Shown piece by piece: positions 42,710 through 52,537 of a stretch of 64,000 nt of DNA. The stretch covers positions 488,501-552,500 of the forward strand of contig NC_014657.1 in the NCBI RefSeq assembly GCF_000166335.1, read 5' to 3'. The position numbers and the translations under genes are program-made. Below the pieces are notes generated by a model. The model was not told the DNA's origin. It ran no database searches and worked only from the letters and a program-made list of their open reading frames with translations. This stretch comes from Caldicellulosiruptor owensensis OL. Lineage in GTDB: Bacteria; Bacillota; Thermoanaerobacteria; Caldicellulosiruptorales; Caldicellulosiruptoraceae. How positions within the stretch are numbered: position 1 is the first letter of the stretch; each line of letters starts with the position of its first letter.

Positions 42710-44059
42710 GTGATTTTTATGAAAGATACATTCAATAGAAAACATATATTATCAATAGGTTTTTTTGTACCTCTTGTGGCTACTCTTGTCCTTATAATTG
42801 TATTCATTTTGAATACACAAAAAACAGTAGAAGAAAATATAATTATTGAAAATAAGGAATTAGAGGTTAACACAAAAATAAGATTTTTAAGCTCGTGGGG
42901 TGGAAGCGATCCTTATGCTGATACGCTTTCGTTTGTATTGCAAAAGTTTCAAGAGGAAAATCCTGGTGTAACCATTATAAATGAATCCTTGTTTGGTGAT
43001 GATTTTCTGATAAAACTTCAGACAGACTTTGCATCTGGTAATCCACCAGATGTTTTTGGTCTTTTTCCGGGTTCTGTTCGAGATATTCTAATACAAAGGA
43101 ATCAAATAGCCAATTTAACAGAAACATTAAAAAAAGATATAAAATGGTATAACAGTTTTTATAAAAATATGTGGAAGTATGTAACTTTCAATGGAAAGAT
43201 TTATGGTGTTCCACTTGAAACAATAGTTGAATGTCTTTTTGTAAATAAAGATCTCTTTGAAAAGTACAATTTACAGGTTCCACAAACTTATGACGAACTT
43301 ATTAAGATATGTAAAATATTAAAAAGCAAAGGTATAATCCCAATAGCCTTCAATGCCCAGCCAGAGGGAACATATATATATCAAAACATTATTGTGTCAA
43401 TTGGAACAAAGTATGATATCGAAAATCCGCTCAAGAGAGGAAGGTTTACTTCACCTTACATAAAAGCCCTTGACTATTTAAAAGAACTTTACAATGCAGG
43501 CGCATTTCCAGATAATTACTATTCACTTACAAGTAAACAACGAAATGATTTGTTTTTGACAAAGAAAGCGGCAATGATTGTTCAGGGTTCATGGTTTATT
43601 CCAAAGTGTGACCCCCGGACAGTTGATATATATTTTTTTCCACAGATAAACAGTACAGTGAAAAAACATTTAATTTATGGTCTTGGTGGAGGGACGTTTT
43701 ATATCAGCAATCAAGCATGGCAAGATAACTCAAAAAGAACCTGGGCAATAAAACTTTTAAAATATTTGACCTCTGAAAAAATTGCAAGAATATTTGTTGA
43801 AAGAACGGGGCTAATTTCAAATGTAAAGATAAATAACCCTCCCAATGTCAAAAATCCTTTGCGTTCAAAGGTAGAAGGACTGATAAAATTGGCCGATGAA
43901 CTTATTGCACCTCCTGACCATTTTGTTGACAGAATGGTTTGGGAAGAAGTTATAACTAAAAATATACCTTATTATCTGCAAGGTAAAATTTCTTCAGGAT
44001 TATTTTGGGAAAAAGCGCTCAAAGTATGGGAAGAGAATAAGAAGAAACTGGGTGAATGA
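42710..44059 (+). CDS. Membrane-anchored sugar-binding protein, probable sensor component
   Basis: 449 residues from GTG 42710 (aagga nine bases upstream; ATG 42719 is possible). An N-terminal membrane helix (about 14-35) with no lipobox, then a COG1653-type solute-binding fold: DTLSFVLQKFQEENPGVTIINES, FASGNPPDVFGLFPGS, NGKIYGVPLETIVECLFVNKDLFEKY, and the late MIVQGSWFIPKCD. It is not next to permeases. It overlaps the kinase gene by four bases (ATGA). The most likely job is to present a sugar signal to that kinase, as in the XylFII-LytS-YesN xylose system of Clostridium. The ligand is unknown. Confidence 0.85.
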   Translation: MIFMKDTFNRKHILSIGFFVPLVATLVLIIVFILNTQKTVEENIIIENKELEVNTKIRFLSSWGGSDPYADTLSFVLQKFQEENPGVTIINESLFGDDFLIKLQTDFASGNPPDVFGLFPGSVRDILIQRNQIANLTETLKKDIKWYNSFYKNMWKYVTFNGKIYGVPLETIVECLFVNKDLFEKYNLQVPQTYDELIKICKILKSKGIIPIAFNAQPEGTYIYQNIIVSIGTKYDIENPLKRGRFTSPYIKALDYLKELYNAGAFPDNYYSLTSKQRNDLFLTKKAAMIVQGSWFIPKCDPRTVDIYFFPQINSTVKKHLIYGLGGGTFYISNQAWQDNSKRTWAIKLLKYLTSEKIARIFVERTGLISNVKINNPPNVKNPLRSKVEGLIKLADELIAPPDHFVDRMVWEEVITKNIPYYLQGKISSGLFWEKALKVWEENKKKLGE

Positions 44060-45927
44060 GAATGTTTAAAGTAAAGATGATTTTTAGAAACATAATAAAG
44101 TATTATCGTACTATTTCCATAGATAAGAAGTTTTTGGCAGTTTCATACATTCAAATATTTATTCCAATAATTCTCATTGGAGTTTTAAGCTTTAGAATTT
44201 CGTCAGATTTAATATTCAAAAAATATATTGGCTATACCTCTGATGTTATAAAAACAGCACGGATGCGAATTGTTGATAAGATAAATGAACTCAATAGCAT
44301 CACTCAGGATATCTTATATCAAACAGAGCTCTACAATGTATTGGACAAATCAATGAAAAATATGGATTATTACGATGACATTGTTTTGCTTACAAATAAT
44401 TTTCGAAAAATAATTTTAGGACATTTAGATGTACAGTCAATAGGAGTATTTACAGAAGAGAAAAAACTTTGTATAGTTGATAACACTTCGAAAGAAATAG
44501 GTCTTGATGAAATAATACCAGCTCAAATTTCTTTTGAAAAAATATATGATATAGCTTCAAAAGGAACTGGAAAGCCAGTTTGGTATGTAACTTTACTGAA
44601 AAAAGAAAAGGAAAGTAAAGTAGTAGTTTTGATAGTAAGATGTATTAACAATCCCCAAACGTTAAAACTTGAAGGAGTTTTAGCTGTTATGATAAATACT
44701 GAGCTTTTTAGCAACACATTTTCTGAACTTGTTGCAGAAAAAAGTCAGGCAATTGCAATAGTAGGCAATGATATGTTTATTTCAACAAAAGGTAATATGA
44801 ATAAAGAAAAAATCTTTAAGCTTATCTCTGATGTAAAAAATAAAAATGGAGTTGTTACATATACTTCTAATGAATATATTGTAAATATTCTACCAATAAA
44901 ACAGTTAGACTGGTATATAGTGACCTCTATTCCAGTTAAGGTATTGTTCAAAGATATAGACAAACTCAGGATGTGGCTTATAATTTTATGTTTTTTATCA
45001 TTTGTGATAACATCAGCAATGTCATTGATACTTTCAACAGATTTCTTAAAACCAATTAATGCTATTGTAGAAGCAACAAAAAAGATCAAAAAAGGAGAAT
45101 ACAAAACGATAGAAAATCTTGACAGAAAAGATGAACTTGGTATTTTGATTGATAATTTTAACAGTATGGTGGTAAAAATAAATCATTTAATAAATTCAAT
45201 TTACAAAGAACAGATAACACGAAAAGAGGCAGAACTGAAAGTTTTACAAACTCAGCTAAATCCTCACTTTTTATTTAACATTTTAGAATCGATTAACTGG
45301 CTTGCACAGTTAAATGGTGTGTCTCAGATAAGCAATGTTGTGATTGCACTTTCAAAACTTTTGGAGGTGAATCTGAAAGAAGAAAAGTTCTTAACTTTAG
45401 AGGAAGAAATAAAGTACATAACTTCTTATGTTTCAATTTTGAAGATTAACTTTGGTGAAGAGAACTTAAAACTGGAAGTAGATGTAGATAAAAAAGCTCT
45501 AAAATTTAGGCTTCCTAAACTTCTTTTGCAGCCTCTTGTAGAAAATTCAATTTTTCATGGCATACGTCCAAGAGGTTTTGGCAAGATATTTGTAGGTGGT
45601 TATATTTGGAACGATAAGCTTGTTCTGATTGTGAAAGACGATGGTATTGGAATGACACCTGAAAAATTAAAGGGAATACGTCAAGATTTAGAGGATAGCA
45701 GTAAGATTCCCTTTGAACCTGAGGAAAGATCTCATACAAGAATAGGGCTTGTAAATGTCTTAAAGAGACTAAAGCTTATCTATGGTGACGATGCTAGCTT
45801 TTTAATTGAAAGCCTGCCACAGAAAGGTACTACTATAAAGATTGAGATTTTAATAGATGCACTTTCAAGAGCAATAGAAGAAAATTTGGAAGAATTATTA
45901 GATGAAGGAGAAGAGGGAGATGTATAA
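44056..45927 (+). CDS. Sensor histidine kinase, LytS/YesM type
   Basis: 623 residues. Membrane helix at about 29-47, a large outside sensor region of Cache type (about 50-300), a second helix at about 306-328, HAMP, then the HisKA_7-type His site LQTQLNPHFLFNILESINWL with His404, and the ATPase (LLLQPLVENSIFHG, DDGIGM, RIGLVNVLKRL). It starts inside the stop of the binding-protein gene and overlaps the response regulator by eight bases. It probably senses sugar through the binding protein and phosphorylates the AraC-type regulator at 45920. Confidence 0.93.
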   Translation: MRMFKVKMIFRNIIKYYRTISIDKKFLAVSYIQIFIPIILIGVLSFRISSDLIFKKYIGYTSDVIKTARMRIVDKINELNSITQDILYQTELYNVLDKSMKNMDYYDDIVLLTNNFRKIILGHLDVQSIGVFTEEKKLCIVDNTSKEIGLDEIIPAQISFEKIYDIASKGTGKPVWYVTLLKKEKESKVVVLIVRCINNPQTLKLEGVLAVMINTELFSNTFSELVAEKSQAIAIVGNDMFISTKGNMNKEKIFKLISDVKNKNGVVTYTSNEYIVNILPIKQLDWYIVTSIPVKVLFKDIDKLRMWLIILCFLSFVITSAMSLILSTDFLKPINAIVEATKKIKKGEYKTIENLDRKDELGILIDNFNSMVVKINHLINSIYKEQITRKEAELKVLQTQLNPHFLFNILESINWLAQLNGVSQISNVVIALSKLLEVNLKEEKFLTLEEEIKYITSYVSILKINFGEENLKLEVDVDKKALKFRLPKLLLQPLVENSIFHGIRPRGFGKIFVGGYIWNDKLVLIVKDDGIGMTPEKLKGIRQDLEDSSKIPFEPEERSHTRIGLVNVLKRLKLIYGDDASFLIESLPQKGTTIKIEILIDALSRAIEENLEELLDEGEEGDV

Positions 45928-47560
45928 AATTGTAATAGTTGACGATGACATGCTTATTCGAAAAGGAATTAGAAACGTGATAAGATGGAAAGATTTAGAG
46001 TGTGAAATTTGTGCTGAAGCTTCAAGCGGAGATGAGGCTTTAAAAGTGATTGAAGAGGTAAAACCTGATATTGTTATTACTGATATAAAAATGCCCAATA
46101 TGGATGGTATTGAACTTATTGACAGGATTAAAAGGATTATTCCCCAATGTAAGATTGTTATTTTGACAGCTTACAGGGAATTTGAATACGCCCAGAGAGC
46201 CATAAAAATTGGTGCCTTTGATTTTCTTTTAAAACCGACCAAGGTAGAAGATATAATAAATGTTATAAGAAAAGCCATAAACGAGATAAAAAAAGAAAAG
46301 ACAATTGTCGAAGAGCTGGACAAGATAAATAAGATTTTAAAAGAAAAACTTCCTGTATTAAGAGAAAATTTTTTGTTCAATGTCATATTTGAGATGATTC
46401 CAAATGAAGATGAAATTTTACAGATGGCTTCACTTTATGAAATTGAGATTAGAAGCTTTTTAATGATTTTGGCTGAATGCACTACCAGAGAAGAAAAAGG
46501 AAAACATAATACTCATTTATATCTTTTGGGGCTATCAAATATGCTAAATGATTTTTTGAACCACAATTACACTATTTATAGTATTTATTTGAATAATTCT
46601 CAAGCAGTATATATTATAAACTCAAAAAAAGAGGTTGAAAAAAAGGATGAGAAGGAGTTATTTGAGCTTTTGAATCAGCTAAAGAAAGCAGCAGTGGAAT
46701 GCTTTAATATTGATTTGACATTAGTAGTCAGTACATGGGGTAATGGGATTGTCCAGCTTCCGGAAAAATATAAAGAGTGTATAGATGCGATAAATTACAG
46801 ATTTTACTTTGATGAAGAAGATATCATTTATTACAAAGATCTTTCCCACTTTTTTATGTATATGGATGATAGAAAGTTAAAAAATCTAAAAAATGAAATT
46901 TTGTTAAGTGTAAGATATGGAAATTTTACAAACATAAATAAGCTTTTGCTTGAACTTGAGGAGACTTTGAAAAAATCAAAAACAGATAAACAGTATATTT
47001 TAAACTTTTACTATCTTCTGCTCATAGAAGTAAATATGATAAAAGCTCAACTTTCCTCTGCAATAAATACATCTAATAATTCAGAGGTGTTTGAAAATAT
47101 TGATTATCTTAACGAAATTACAAGATGCAAAAATTTATCAGAACTAAGTAATATTTTAAGAACATCTATCCAGCGGACAATTGAAGAAGTTCAAAATCAC
47201 AACCTAAACAAGATGGGCAGTTTAGTAAAAAAGGTGATAGAATACATAAAGGAAAACTATCATTTAAACGATATTTCACTCAGTGACATTTCGGAAAAAT
47301 TTTTTGTAAGTCCTTCTTATTTGAGTAGGCTATTTAAGAAAGAGACAGGAAAAAACCTTTCTGACTTTATAAATGAGTATAGAATAGAAAAGGCAAAGCA
47401 GCTTTTAATTACAACCGATCTTAAAACATACGAGGTTGCGGACAGGGTTGGTATTCCAGACCCGCATTACTTTTCAAGGCTTTTTAAACGCTACACTGGC
47501 TACAGCCCTTCTGAATACAAAGAAGGTGCAAAACTAAAAGGCGAAAAAGTAAGCGATTAA
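45920..47560 (+). CDS. AraC-type response regulator (YesN-like)
   Basis: 546 residues from ATG 45920, after AAGGAGAAGAGGG; 45902 would lie on that site. N-terminal receiver with Asp55 (VITDIKMPNMDG) and LLKPTK, a long helical middle part (about 130-440), and a C-terminal AraC helix-turn-helix pair (about 440-538: LSDISEKFFVSPSYLSRLFKKE, YEVADRVGIPDPHYFSRLF). Activated by the kinase just upstream. Likely targets are the nearby ABC operon; the inverted repeat at 38912 is a candidate site. Confidence 0.94.
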   Translation: MYKIVIVDDDMLIRKGIRNVIRWKDLECEICAEASSGDEALKVIEEVKPDIVITDIKMPNMDGIELIDRIKRIIPQCKIVILTAYREFEYAQRAIKIGAFDFLLKPTKVEDIINVIRKAINEIKKEKTIVEELDKINKILKEKLPVLRENFLFNVIFEMIPNEDEILQMASLYEIEIRSFLMILAECTTREEKGKHNTHLYLLGLSNMLNDFLNHNYTIYSIYLNNSQAVYIINSKKEVEKKDEKELFELLNQLKKAAVECFNIDLTLVVSTWGNGIVQLPEKYKECIDAINYRFYFDEEDIIYYKDLSHFFMYMDDRKLKNLKNEILLSVRYGNFTNINKLLLELEETLKKSKTDKQYILNFYYLLLIEVNMIKAQLSSAINTSNNSEVFENIDYLNEITRCKNLSELSNILRTSIQRTIEEVQNHNLNKMGSLVKKVIEYIKENYHLNDISLSDISEKFFVSPSYLSRLFKKETGKNLSDFINEYRIEKAKQLLITTDLKTYEVADRVGIPDPHYFSRLFKRYTGYSPSEYKEGAKLKGEKVSD

Positions 47561-47562
47561 AA

Positions 47563-47598
47563 AGAGGGGCACGCAAGAAATAGCCCCTCTCATTTTTT
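47563..47598. terminator. Bidirectional terminator
   Basis: agaggggc / gcccctct stem with T runs on both sides, between the convergent regulator and MFS genes. Confidence 0.85.
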
Positions 47599-47603
47599 GA
47601 GCT

Positions 47604-48833
47604 TTAATTATCTGATTTCATGTTCACAACCTTCAGTAGCATTATTGAGGCGAAAATAGCAAGAACTGCACCAAATATGAAAGGTGCAGAAGGGTTTATA
47701 TACTGCCACAAAAATCCCGCTACCAAACTTGCAGGAAATGCAAATATCCCAACCGCGCCATTGTAAAGACCATAAGCTGTACCTCTTTTTTCAGGGGGAA
47801 CTAAATCAGCAACAAGAGCCTTTTCAACACCCTCTGTGAGTCCATAGTAAAGACCATATAGAATGTAAAGAGCAACTATTTGATATGTCTTTGTTGCAAG
47901 TCCAAAGCCTAAGTATATCAAGGCATATACAATCCAGCCCATCACAATCAAATATTGGCGTTTTATTCGATCTGACAAAATTCCAGCAGGGTAAGCGCTA
48001 AGAGTTGTTATCAAATTGAAGGCAGCCAGCATCAAAAATATCTCTAAAACTGTCAATCCTCTGTTTTGAGCCTGGAGTATCAAAAATGCATCTGAAGAAT
48101 TCCCAAGGGTAAAGATGGAGATTGTTAAAAGATATAATTTGAATTTTCTATCAAATCCTTTCAAGGACAGGTTGACCTTTGTTGCAGAAGGATTTTGATT
48201 TTTGCTATCTACTGCAAATGCAATTATTAAAAAAAGTGCAACAAAGACTGGGAAAATTGACACTAAAACAAGAATCTGAAACAAGTGTTGCGTTAGCTTT
48301 AAGGCGTTTTTAGAGGTAAAGTATATTATAAAACTGCCCACAATCAAAGCTAAAATTGCCCCTGCCGGGTCCATTGCTCTGTTGAATCCAAATGCCTTTC
48401 CAAGTTCTTCTTTTTTGGTTGTGTTCGCAATCAAGGCATCACGAGGAGAAGTCCTAATGCCTTTTCCAACCCTGTCCAAAAACCTTATTACCAATACGAA
48501 TACCCAGTTATTGGCAAAATATAAAAGCGGTTTTGAAAGTGCAGAAAGGCCGTAACCTATAGTTACAAGCCACTTTCGTTGATTTAGCTTGTCAGAAAGA
48601 TACCCTGAAAAGATTTTTAGGATTGTTGCGGTTGAATCTGCCACACCTTCAATAAGACCTATTACAGAGGTTTTTGCATTTAAAACATTCTTCAAAAAAA
48701 GAGGGAGAGCCCTGATTGTCAGTTCACTTGAGAAGTCGTTGAGAAAACTTACAAAACCGAATATAAAAGCATTCCACGGTATACCAAGAATTTTCTTTTC
48801 CTCAAGATTGTTCTTTTCATTCTTCACTTTCAT
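47604..48833 (-). CDS. MFS transporter
   Basis: About 409 residues with twelve probable membrane helices. The major-facilitator loop pattern is seen in GYLSDKLNQRKWLVTIGYG and GILSDRIKRQYLIVMGW. The substrate is not readable; the overall look (GLYYGLTEGVEKALVADLVPPEKRGTAYG) resembles small-molecule exporters of unknown cargo. The start is unsure: ATG 48833 is only three bases from AAAGGAG while GTG 48827 is nine bases away; either way the gene overlaps the end of the HTH gene upstream, so they form one unit. Confidence 0.87.
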   Translation of the reverse strand: MKVKNEKNNLEEKKILGIPWNAFIFGFVSFLNDFSSELTIRALPLFLKNVLNAKTSVIGLIEGVADSTATILKIFSGYLSDKLNQRKWLVTIGYGLSALSKPLLYFANNWVFVLVIRFLDRVGKGIRTSPRDALIANTTKKEELGKAFGFNRAMDPAGAILALIVGSFIIYFTSKNALKLTQHLFQILVLVSIFPVFVALFLIIAFAVDSKNQNPSATKVNLSLKGFDRKFKLYLLTISIFTLGNSSDAFLILQAQNRGLTVLEIFLMLAAFNLITTLSAYPAGILSDRIKRQYLIVMGWIVYALIYLGFGLATKTYQIVALYILYGLYYGLTEGVEKALVADLVPPEKRGTAYGLYNGAVGIFAFPASLVAGFLWQYINPSAPFIFGAVLAIFASIMLLKVVNMKSDN

Positions 48834-49245
48834 CCTCTCCTTTCTCATCAGTTTGCCATTCAAATTCGAGCTCAAACTTTATGGTGTCCATTCTTCTTTT
48901 AATTTTGACTTCCATTTCAACATTTTCTGGAAAATCGAACCTTCGATTTTCAATGGTAATAGACCTTTCGCGAGAGATTGTGTCAAGAATCTCTTTTGCA
49001 TGAGAAATGAGGTTTTCAGTCTTTCCTTTTCTTGTCTCTTCAAAACGAGATATGGTCTGGTTTTTAAAATAATCTTTTGATGATCCTCTTCCAAGCCAAT
49101 CAAGCAAAGCGTGTTTGGAAAAACGCCACTCTCTGCCTATCTTTCTTGCTGGAATGTCTTCGTCTTTTAAAATTTGATTAAGTGTTTTTGTAGAGATTTC
49201 CAGAAACTCAGCCGCTTCTTCAAAGTTCAAAACTTCTTTTTCCAT
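48817..49245 (-). CDS. Excisionase-type HTH DNA-binding protein
   Basis: 142 residues from ATG 49245, behind AGGTGAT. An N-terminal MerR/excisionase-like winged helix (LNFEEAAEFLEISTKTLNQILKDEDIPARKIGREWRFSKHAL is one continuous match; key residues lie at about 5-48), then a coiled coil and an acidic tail ending DEKGEDESEE. No integrase is nearby, so this is more likely a regulator than a phage excisionase. Its end overlaps the MFS transporter gene, which it probably controls. Confidence 0.82.
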   Translation of the reverse strand: MEKEVLNFEEAAEFLEISTKTLNQILKDEDIPARKIGREWRFSKHALLDWLGRGSSKDYFKNQTISRFEETRKGKTENLISHAKEILDTISRERSITIENRRFDFPENVEMEVKIKRRMDTIKFELEFEWQTDEKGEDESEE

Positions 49246-49382
49246 CTGTATCACCTCATAGTACATCTAAGTTCTACTTAAATTATAGTTATATTATAAA
49301 CAAAATACATTTAAAATGCAAGTTGAACTGACAATCTGCTATTTTTTGGCAAAAAATTTTTTTGCTTTAAAAGAAGGATTTT

Positions 49383-49409
49383 TTGAAAGGATGAAGAATA
49401 TATTATAAT
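49383..49409 (+). promoter_or_regulatory. Promoter of xylA
   Basis: TATAAT (49404-49409) with TTGAAA (49383-49388) 15 bases upstream, a short spacer. The operator starts two bases after the -10. Confidence 0.5.
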
Positions 49410-49410
49410 G

Positions 49411-49435
49411 TTAGTTTGTTTAATAAACAAACTAA
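49411..49435 (+). promoter_or_regulatory. XylR-type operator upstream of xylA
   Basis: A perfect 25-base palindrome: TTAGTTTGTTTA, one central A, then the exact reverse complement TAAACAAACTAA. This is the Firmicute ROK-family XylR operator form. It overlaps the expected RNA start, so XylR should block transcription without xylose. No xylR gene is in the window. Confidence 0.9.
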
Positions 49436-49510
49436 TTGTATGTAAGGACTTTGTTTAAAACTTAGATGTGCTTAAAAATTTTTTATTATAGAAGGAGAGT
49501 GAGTTATAAA

Positions 49511-50827
49511 ATGAAGTACTTCAAAGACATTCCAGAAGTAAAATATGAAGGACCACAGTCAGACAATCCATTTGCTTTCAAGTACTACAATCCTGACGAA
49601 ATTATTGACGGCAAGCCTTTGAAAGACCACCTTCGTTTTGCAGTTGCTTACTGGCATACATTCTGTGCAACAGGAAGCGACCCGTTTGGACAACCTACAA
49701 TTACCCGTCCATGGGACAGGTTCTCAAACCCAATGGACAACGCAAAGGCAAGAGTTGAAGCCGCATTTGAGTTTTTTGAAAAGCTAAATGTTCCATTTTT
49801 CTGTTTTCATGACAGAGACATTGCACCTGAAGGAGAAAATTTAAGAGAAACAAACAAGAACTTGGATGAGATAGTTTCTATGATCAAAGAATACTTAAAG
49901 ACAAGCAGAACAAAAGTTTTGTGGGGAACAGCAAACCTATTTTCACATCCACGATATGTTCATGGTGCTGCAACATCCTGCAATGCCGATGTTTTTGCAT
50001 ATGCAGCAGCGCAGGTGAAAAAGGCGTTAGAGGTAACAAAAGAGCTTGGCGGCGAAAACTATGTGTTCTGGGGCGGAAGAGAAGGTTATGAGACGCTTTT
50101 GAACACCGACATGGAGCTTGAGCTTGACAACTTGGCAAGATTTTTGCGCATGGCAGTTGACTATGCAAAAGAGATAGGGTTTGACGGTCAGTTTTTGATT
50201 GAACCAAAGCCAAAAGAACCAACTAAGCATCAGTACGATTTTGATGCTGCTCATGTATATGGATTTTTGAAAAAGTATGATCTTGACAAGTACTTCAAGC
50301 TCAACATAGAGGTAAACCATGCAACCTTGGCAGGACATGATTTTCACCATGAGTTGAGATTTGCACGAATAAACAACATGCTTGGTTCAATTGATGCTAA
50401 CATGGGCGATTTGCTTTTGGGTTGGGATACAGACCAGTTCCCAACAGATGTAAGGCTTACCACGCTTGCTATGTATGAGGTTATAAAGATGGGTGGTTTT
50501 GACAAAGGTGGGCTCAACTTTGATGCAAAGGTAAGAAGAAGCTCTTTTGAACTTGAAGACTTGGTCATTGGTCACATTGCGGGGATGGATGCTTTTGCAA
50601 AAGGATTTAAGATAGCATATAAGCTTGTTAAAGATGGGGTATTTGATAAGTTTATCGAAGAGAGATACAGAAGCTACAAAGAAGGAATTGGAGCTAAGAT
50701 TGTAAGTGGTCAGGCAGATTTTAAGACGTTAGAAGAGTATGCTCTAAATCTTTCTCAAATAGAAAACAAATCTGGCAAGCAAGAACTTCTTGAGATGATT
50801 TTGAACAAATATATGTTCAGCGAATAA
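49511..50827 (+). CDS. xylA: Xylose isomerase
   Basis: 438 residues from ATG 49511, after AGAAGGAGAG; the length is typical of the larger (class II) xylose isomerases. It converts D-xylose to D-xylulose for XylB. Catalytic His100 and Asp103 lie in [12 protein letters not shown]; the metal-binding region shows [17 protein letters not shown] and [19 protein letters not shown], and WDTDQFPTD near residue 335. Controlled by the XylR-type palindrome. The gene ends 19 bases before an IS element and no terminator is visible, so its RNA may run into the IS antisense to the transposase. Confidence 0.98.
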   Translation: MKYFKDIPEVKYEGPQSDNPFAFKYYNPDEIIDGKPLKDHLRFAVAYWHTFCATGSDPFGQPTITRPWDRFSNPMDNAKARVEAAFEFFEKLNVPFFCFHDRDIAPEGENLRETNKNLDEIVSMIKEYLKTSRTKVLWGTANLFSHPRYVHGAATSCNADVFAYAAAQVKKALEVTKELGGENYVFWGGREGYETLLNTDMELELDNLARFLRMAVDYAKEIGFDGQFLIEPKPKEPTKHQYDFDAAHVYGFLKKYDLDKYFKLNIEVNHATLAGHDFHHELRFARINNMLGSIDANMGDLLLGWDTDQFPTDVRLTTLAMYEVIKMGGFDKGGLNFDAKVRRSSFELEDLVIGHIAGMDAFAKGFKIAYKLVKDGVFDKFIEERYRSYKEGIGAKIVSGQADFKTLEEYALNLSQIENKSGKQELLEMILNKYMFSE

Positions 50828-50830
50828 AGG

Positions 50831-52537
50831 TTAATATTCTATTGAAGGGGCTGTCCAAAAACAATAATTTTTAATAACCAGAATCAACCATTTGATGGCA
50901 TTAAATGTTAATATTGAACTATGCAGTAAAAAGCAAGAGGGTTGGCTGGCAATTTTGCCCCAACCCTCTATTATTATCTTTGCTAACCTTTCTATGTTAT
51001 AGGCAATACAAACCAAACCCCACTCAAGCTTCACACCCTTCAAGCCCCTGAGCAGGAACCTCCTAAATCCCTTATTATTCTTTATTAACCCAAATACCGT
51101 CTCAACCTCTATCTTCCTTCTGCTGTAAATCTCTTTGCCCTCTTCGCTCAAAAGCCTTTCTCTTACTTCATTCTTTAACTTCTCCAATCTTGGCCTTATC
51201 CTAAATCTCTTCTTCCATCTCTTGCCTCTGTAACACTTATCTCTGTACTCACATCCATTACATACTTCCTCACATTGATATATCTTCTCCCAACTTACAA
51301 ATCCCCTCTCATTTACATCTATCCTCGGATATAAGTATTTTACCTTCTTACCAGCAGGACAAATATATACATCTTCAGAGGCAATATACTCCCAATTCCT
51401 GCTATTGAACTTGTCCTTCTTAAATTTCCTTGTCTGTTCCAAATCAAATGTGTTATACTTAATGTAGCTATTGATGCCACATTTTTTCAGATGAAGGTAG
51501 TTTTCTTCAGACCCATAGCCACTGTCTGCTATGACATTCTTAGGCATGTGGCCTGTTATCTTCTCCACAAGCTCAAGATGTTCTTTTAAACAGACAGTGT
51601 CTGTGGGACTCTGATGGATGCTAAAACCTATGACAAATCGATTCTGTGTGCCGATTTGTACATTATACCCGGGTTTTAGCATCCCGTTTTTCATATGGTC
51701 ATCCTTCATCCTCATAAATGTGGCATCATGGTCTGTTTTTGAAAAGCTATTTCTACCACTTAAGATCTGCTCATAAGACTCATATTTCTTGAGTCTTAAT
51801 ATGCAGTCATTTTGGAGAGTTTTTACAAGTTTTTTCACTCTCCTTTCTTTTCTTTTGCTCCCAAAGCTAGCTTCTGCTAGCTTTTGGGAGAGTTCTTCAA
51901 CTTTTTGTTCAAGCTCTTGGCTATCATAATCAGCTTCTAAATTGACATCCAACTCGCCAAGAGTTCTGTCTTCTTCCTCGTTTATCCTTTCTATTTCATC
52001 AAGGATGTTTTTTACTTTTTCTCTTAATTTCCTTTTGTATGTTCTTGTGCTTTTTGCCCATACAAACGTATACTTGTTCGCGTTTGCCTCAATCTTTGTT
52101 CCGTCAAGATAGTAATACTCAAAGTTTACATACCCCAGTTTTACAAGAAGTTCAATAACTTCTGCAAAAATTTCTTCAATGCAATCACCTATTATTTCTT
52201 TTCTGAATCTATTGATAGTTCTGAAATCAGGGGTTTGAAGTTTTGAAAGCCACATAAAGGTTATATTCTCTTGAAGCGCCTTTGCTATCTTTCTTGAAGA
52301 GTATATACCCTGTATGTAAGCATAGATAAGAACTTTCAAAAGCATCAAAGGATGGTAGCTGGAAGTCCCACCACCTTTGTATTTTTCTATTATGGTTGAG
52401 ATATCTATTTTATCAACGATTTTATCGATTGCTCTTACCAGATGAGTTTGAGGGATAAAGGCTTCAGGGTCGATTGGCATTATTAATTGGTTGGGGTTGT
52501 ATTCTTTAAAGACGATTTTATCATGTTTGCGGGGCAT
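50831..52537 (-). CDS. IS1182-family transposase
   Basis: 568 residues from an ATG behind AAGGAGG. DDE-type transposase: first Asp in YYLDGTKIEANANKY, second in VIADSGYGSEENY, Glu in RRKIEVETVFGLIKNNKG. A cysteine cluster (CEEVCNGCEYRDKC) before the last motif is common in the family. The frame does not stop inside the element: it runs through the left terminal repeat and ends four residues into flanking DNA (SIEY). The second copy at 61890 has a different tail. This copy looks complete and may be active. Confidence 0.95.
   Translation of the reverse strand: MPRKHDKIVFKEYNPNQLIMPIDPEAFIPQTHLVRAIDKIVDKIDISTIIEKYKGGGTSSYHPLMLLKVLIYAYIQGIYSSRKIAKALQENITFMWLSKLQTPDFRTINRFRKEIIGDCIEEIFAEVIELLVKLGYVNFEYYYLDGTKIEANANKYTFVWAKSTRTYKRKLREKVKNILDEIERINEEEDRTLGELDVNLEADYDSQELEQKVEELSQKLAEASFGSKRKERRVKKLVKTLQNDCILRLKKYESYEQILSGRNSFSKTDHDATFMRMKDDHMKNGMLKPGYNVQIGTQNRFVIGFSIHQSPTDTVCLKEHLELVEKITGHMPKNVIADSGYGSEENYLHLKKCGINSYIKYNTFDLEQTRKFKKDKFNSRNWEYIASEDVYICPAGKKVKYLYPRIDVNERGFVSWEKIYQCEEVCNGCEYRDKCYRGKRWKKRFRIRPRLEKLKNEVRERLLSEEGKEIYSRRKIEVETVFGLIKNNKGFRRFLLRGLKGVKLEWGLVCIAYNIERLAKIIIEGWGKIASQPSCFLLHSSILTFNAIKWLILVIKNYCFWTAPSIEY

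Noticed and set aside
48817-49245. Reading the excisionase-like gene as a prophage remnant
   Set aside because: No integrase, attachment repeats or phage genes nearby; it overlaps a transporter gene instead.
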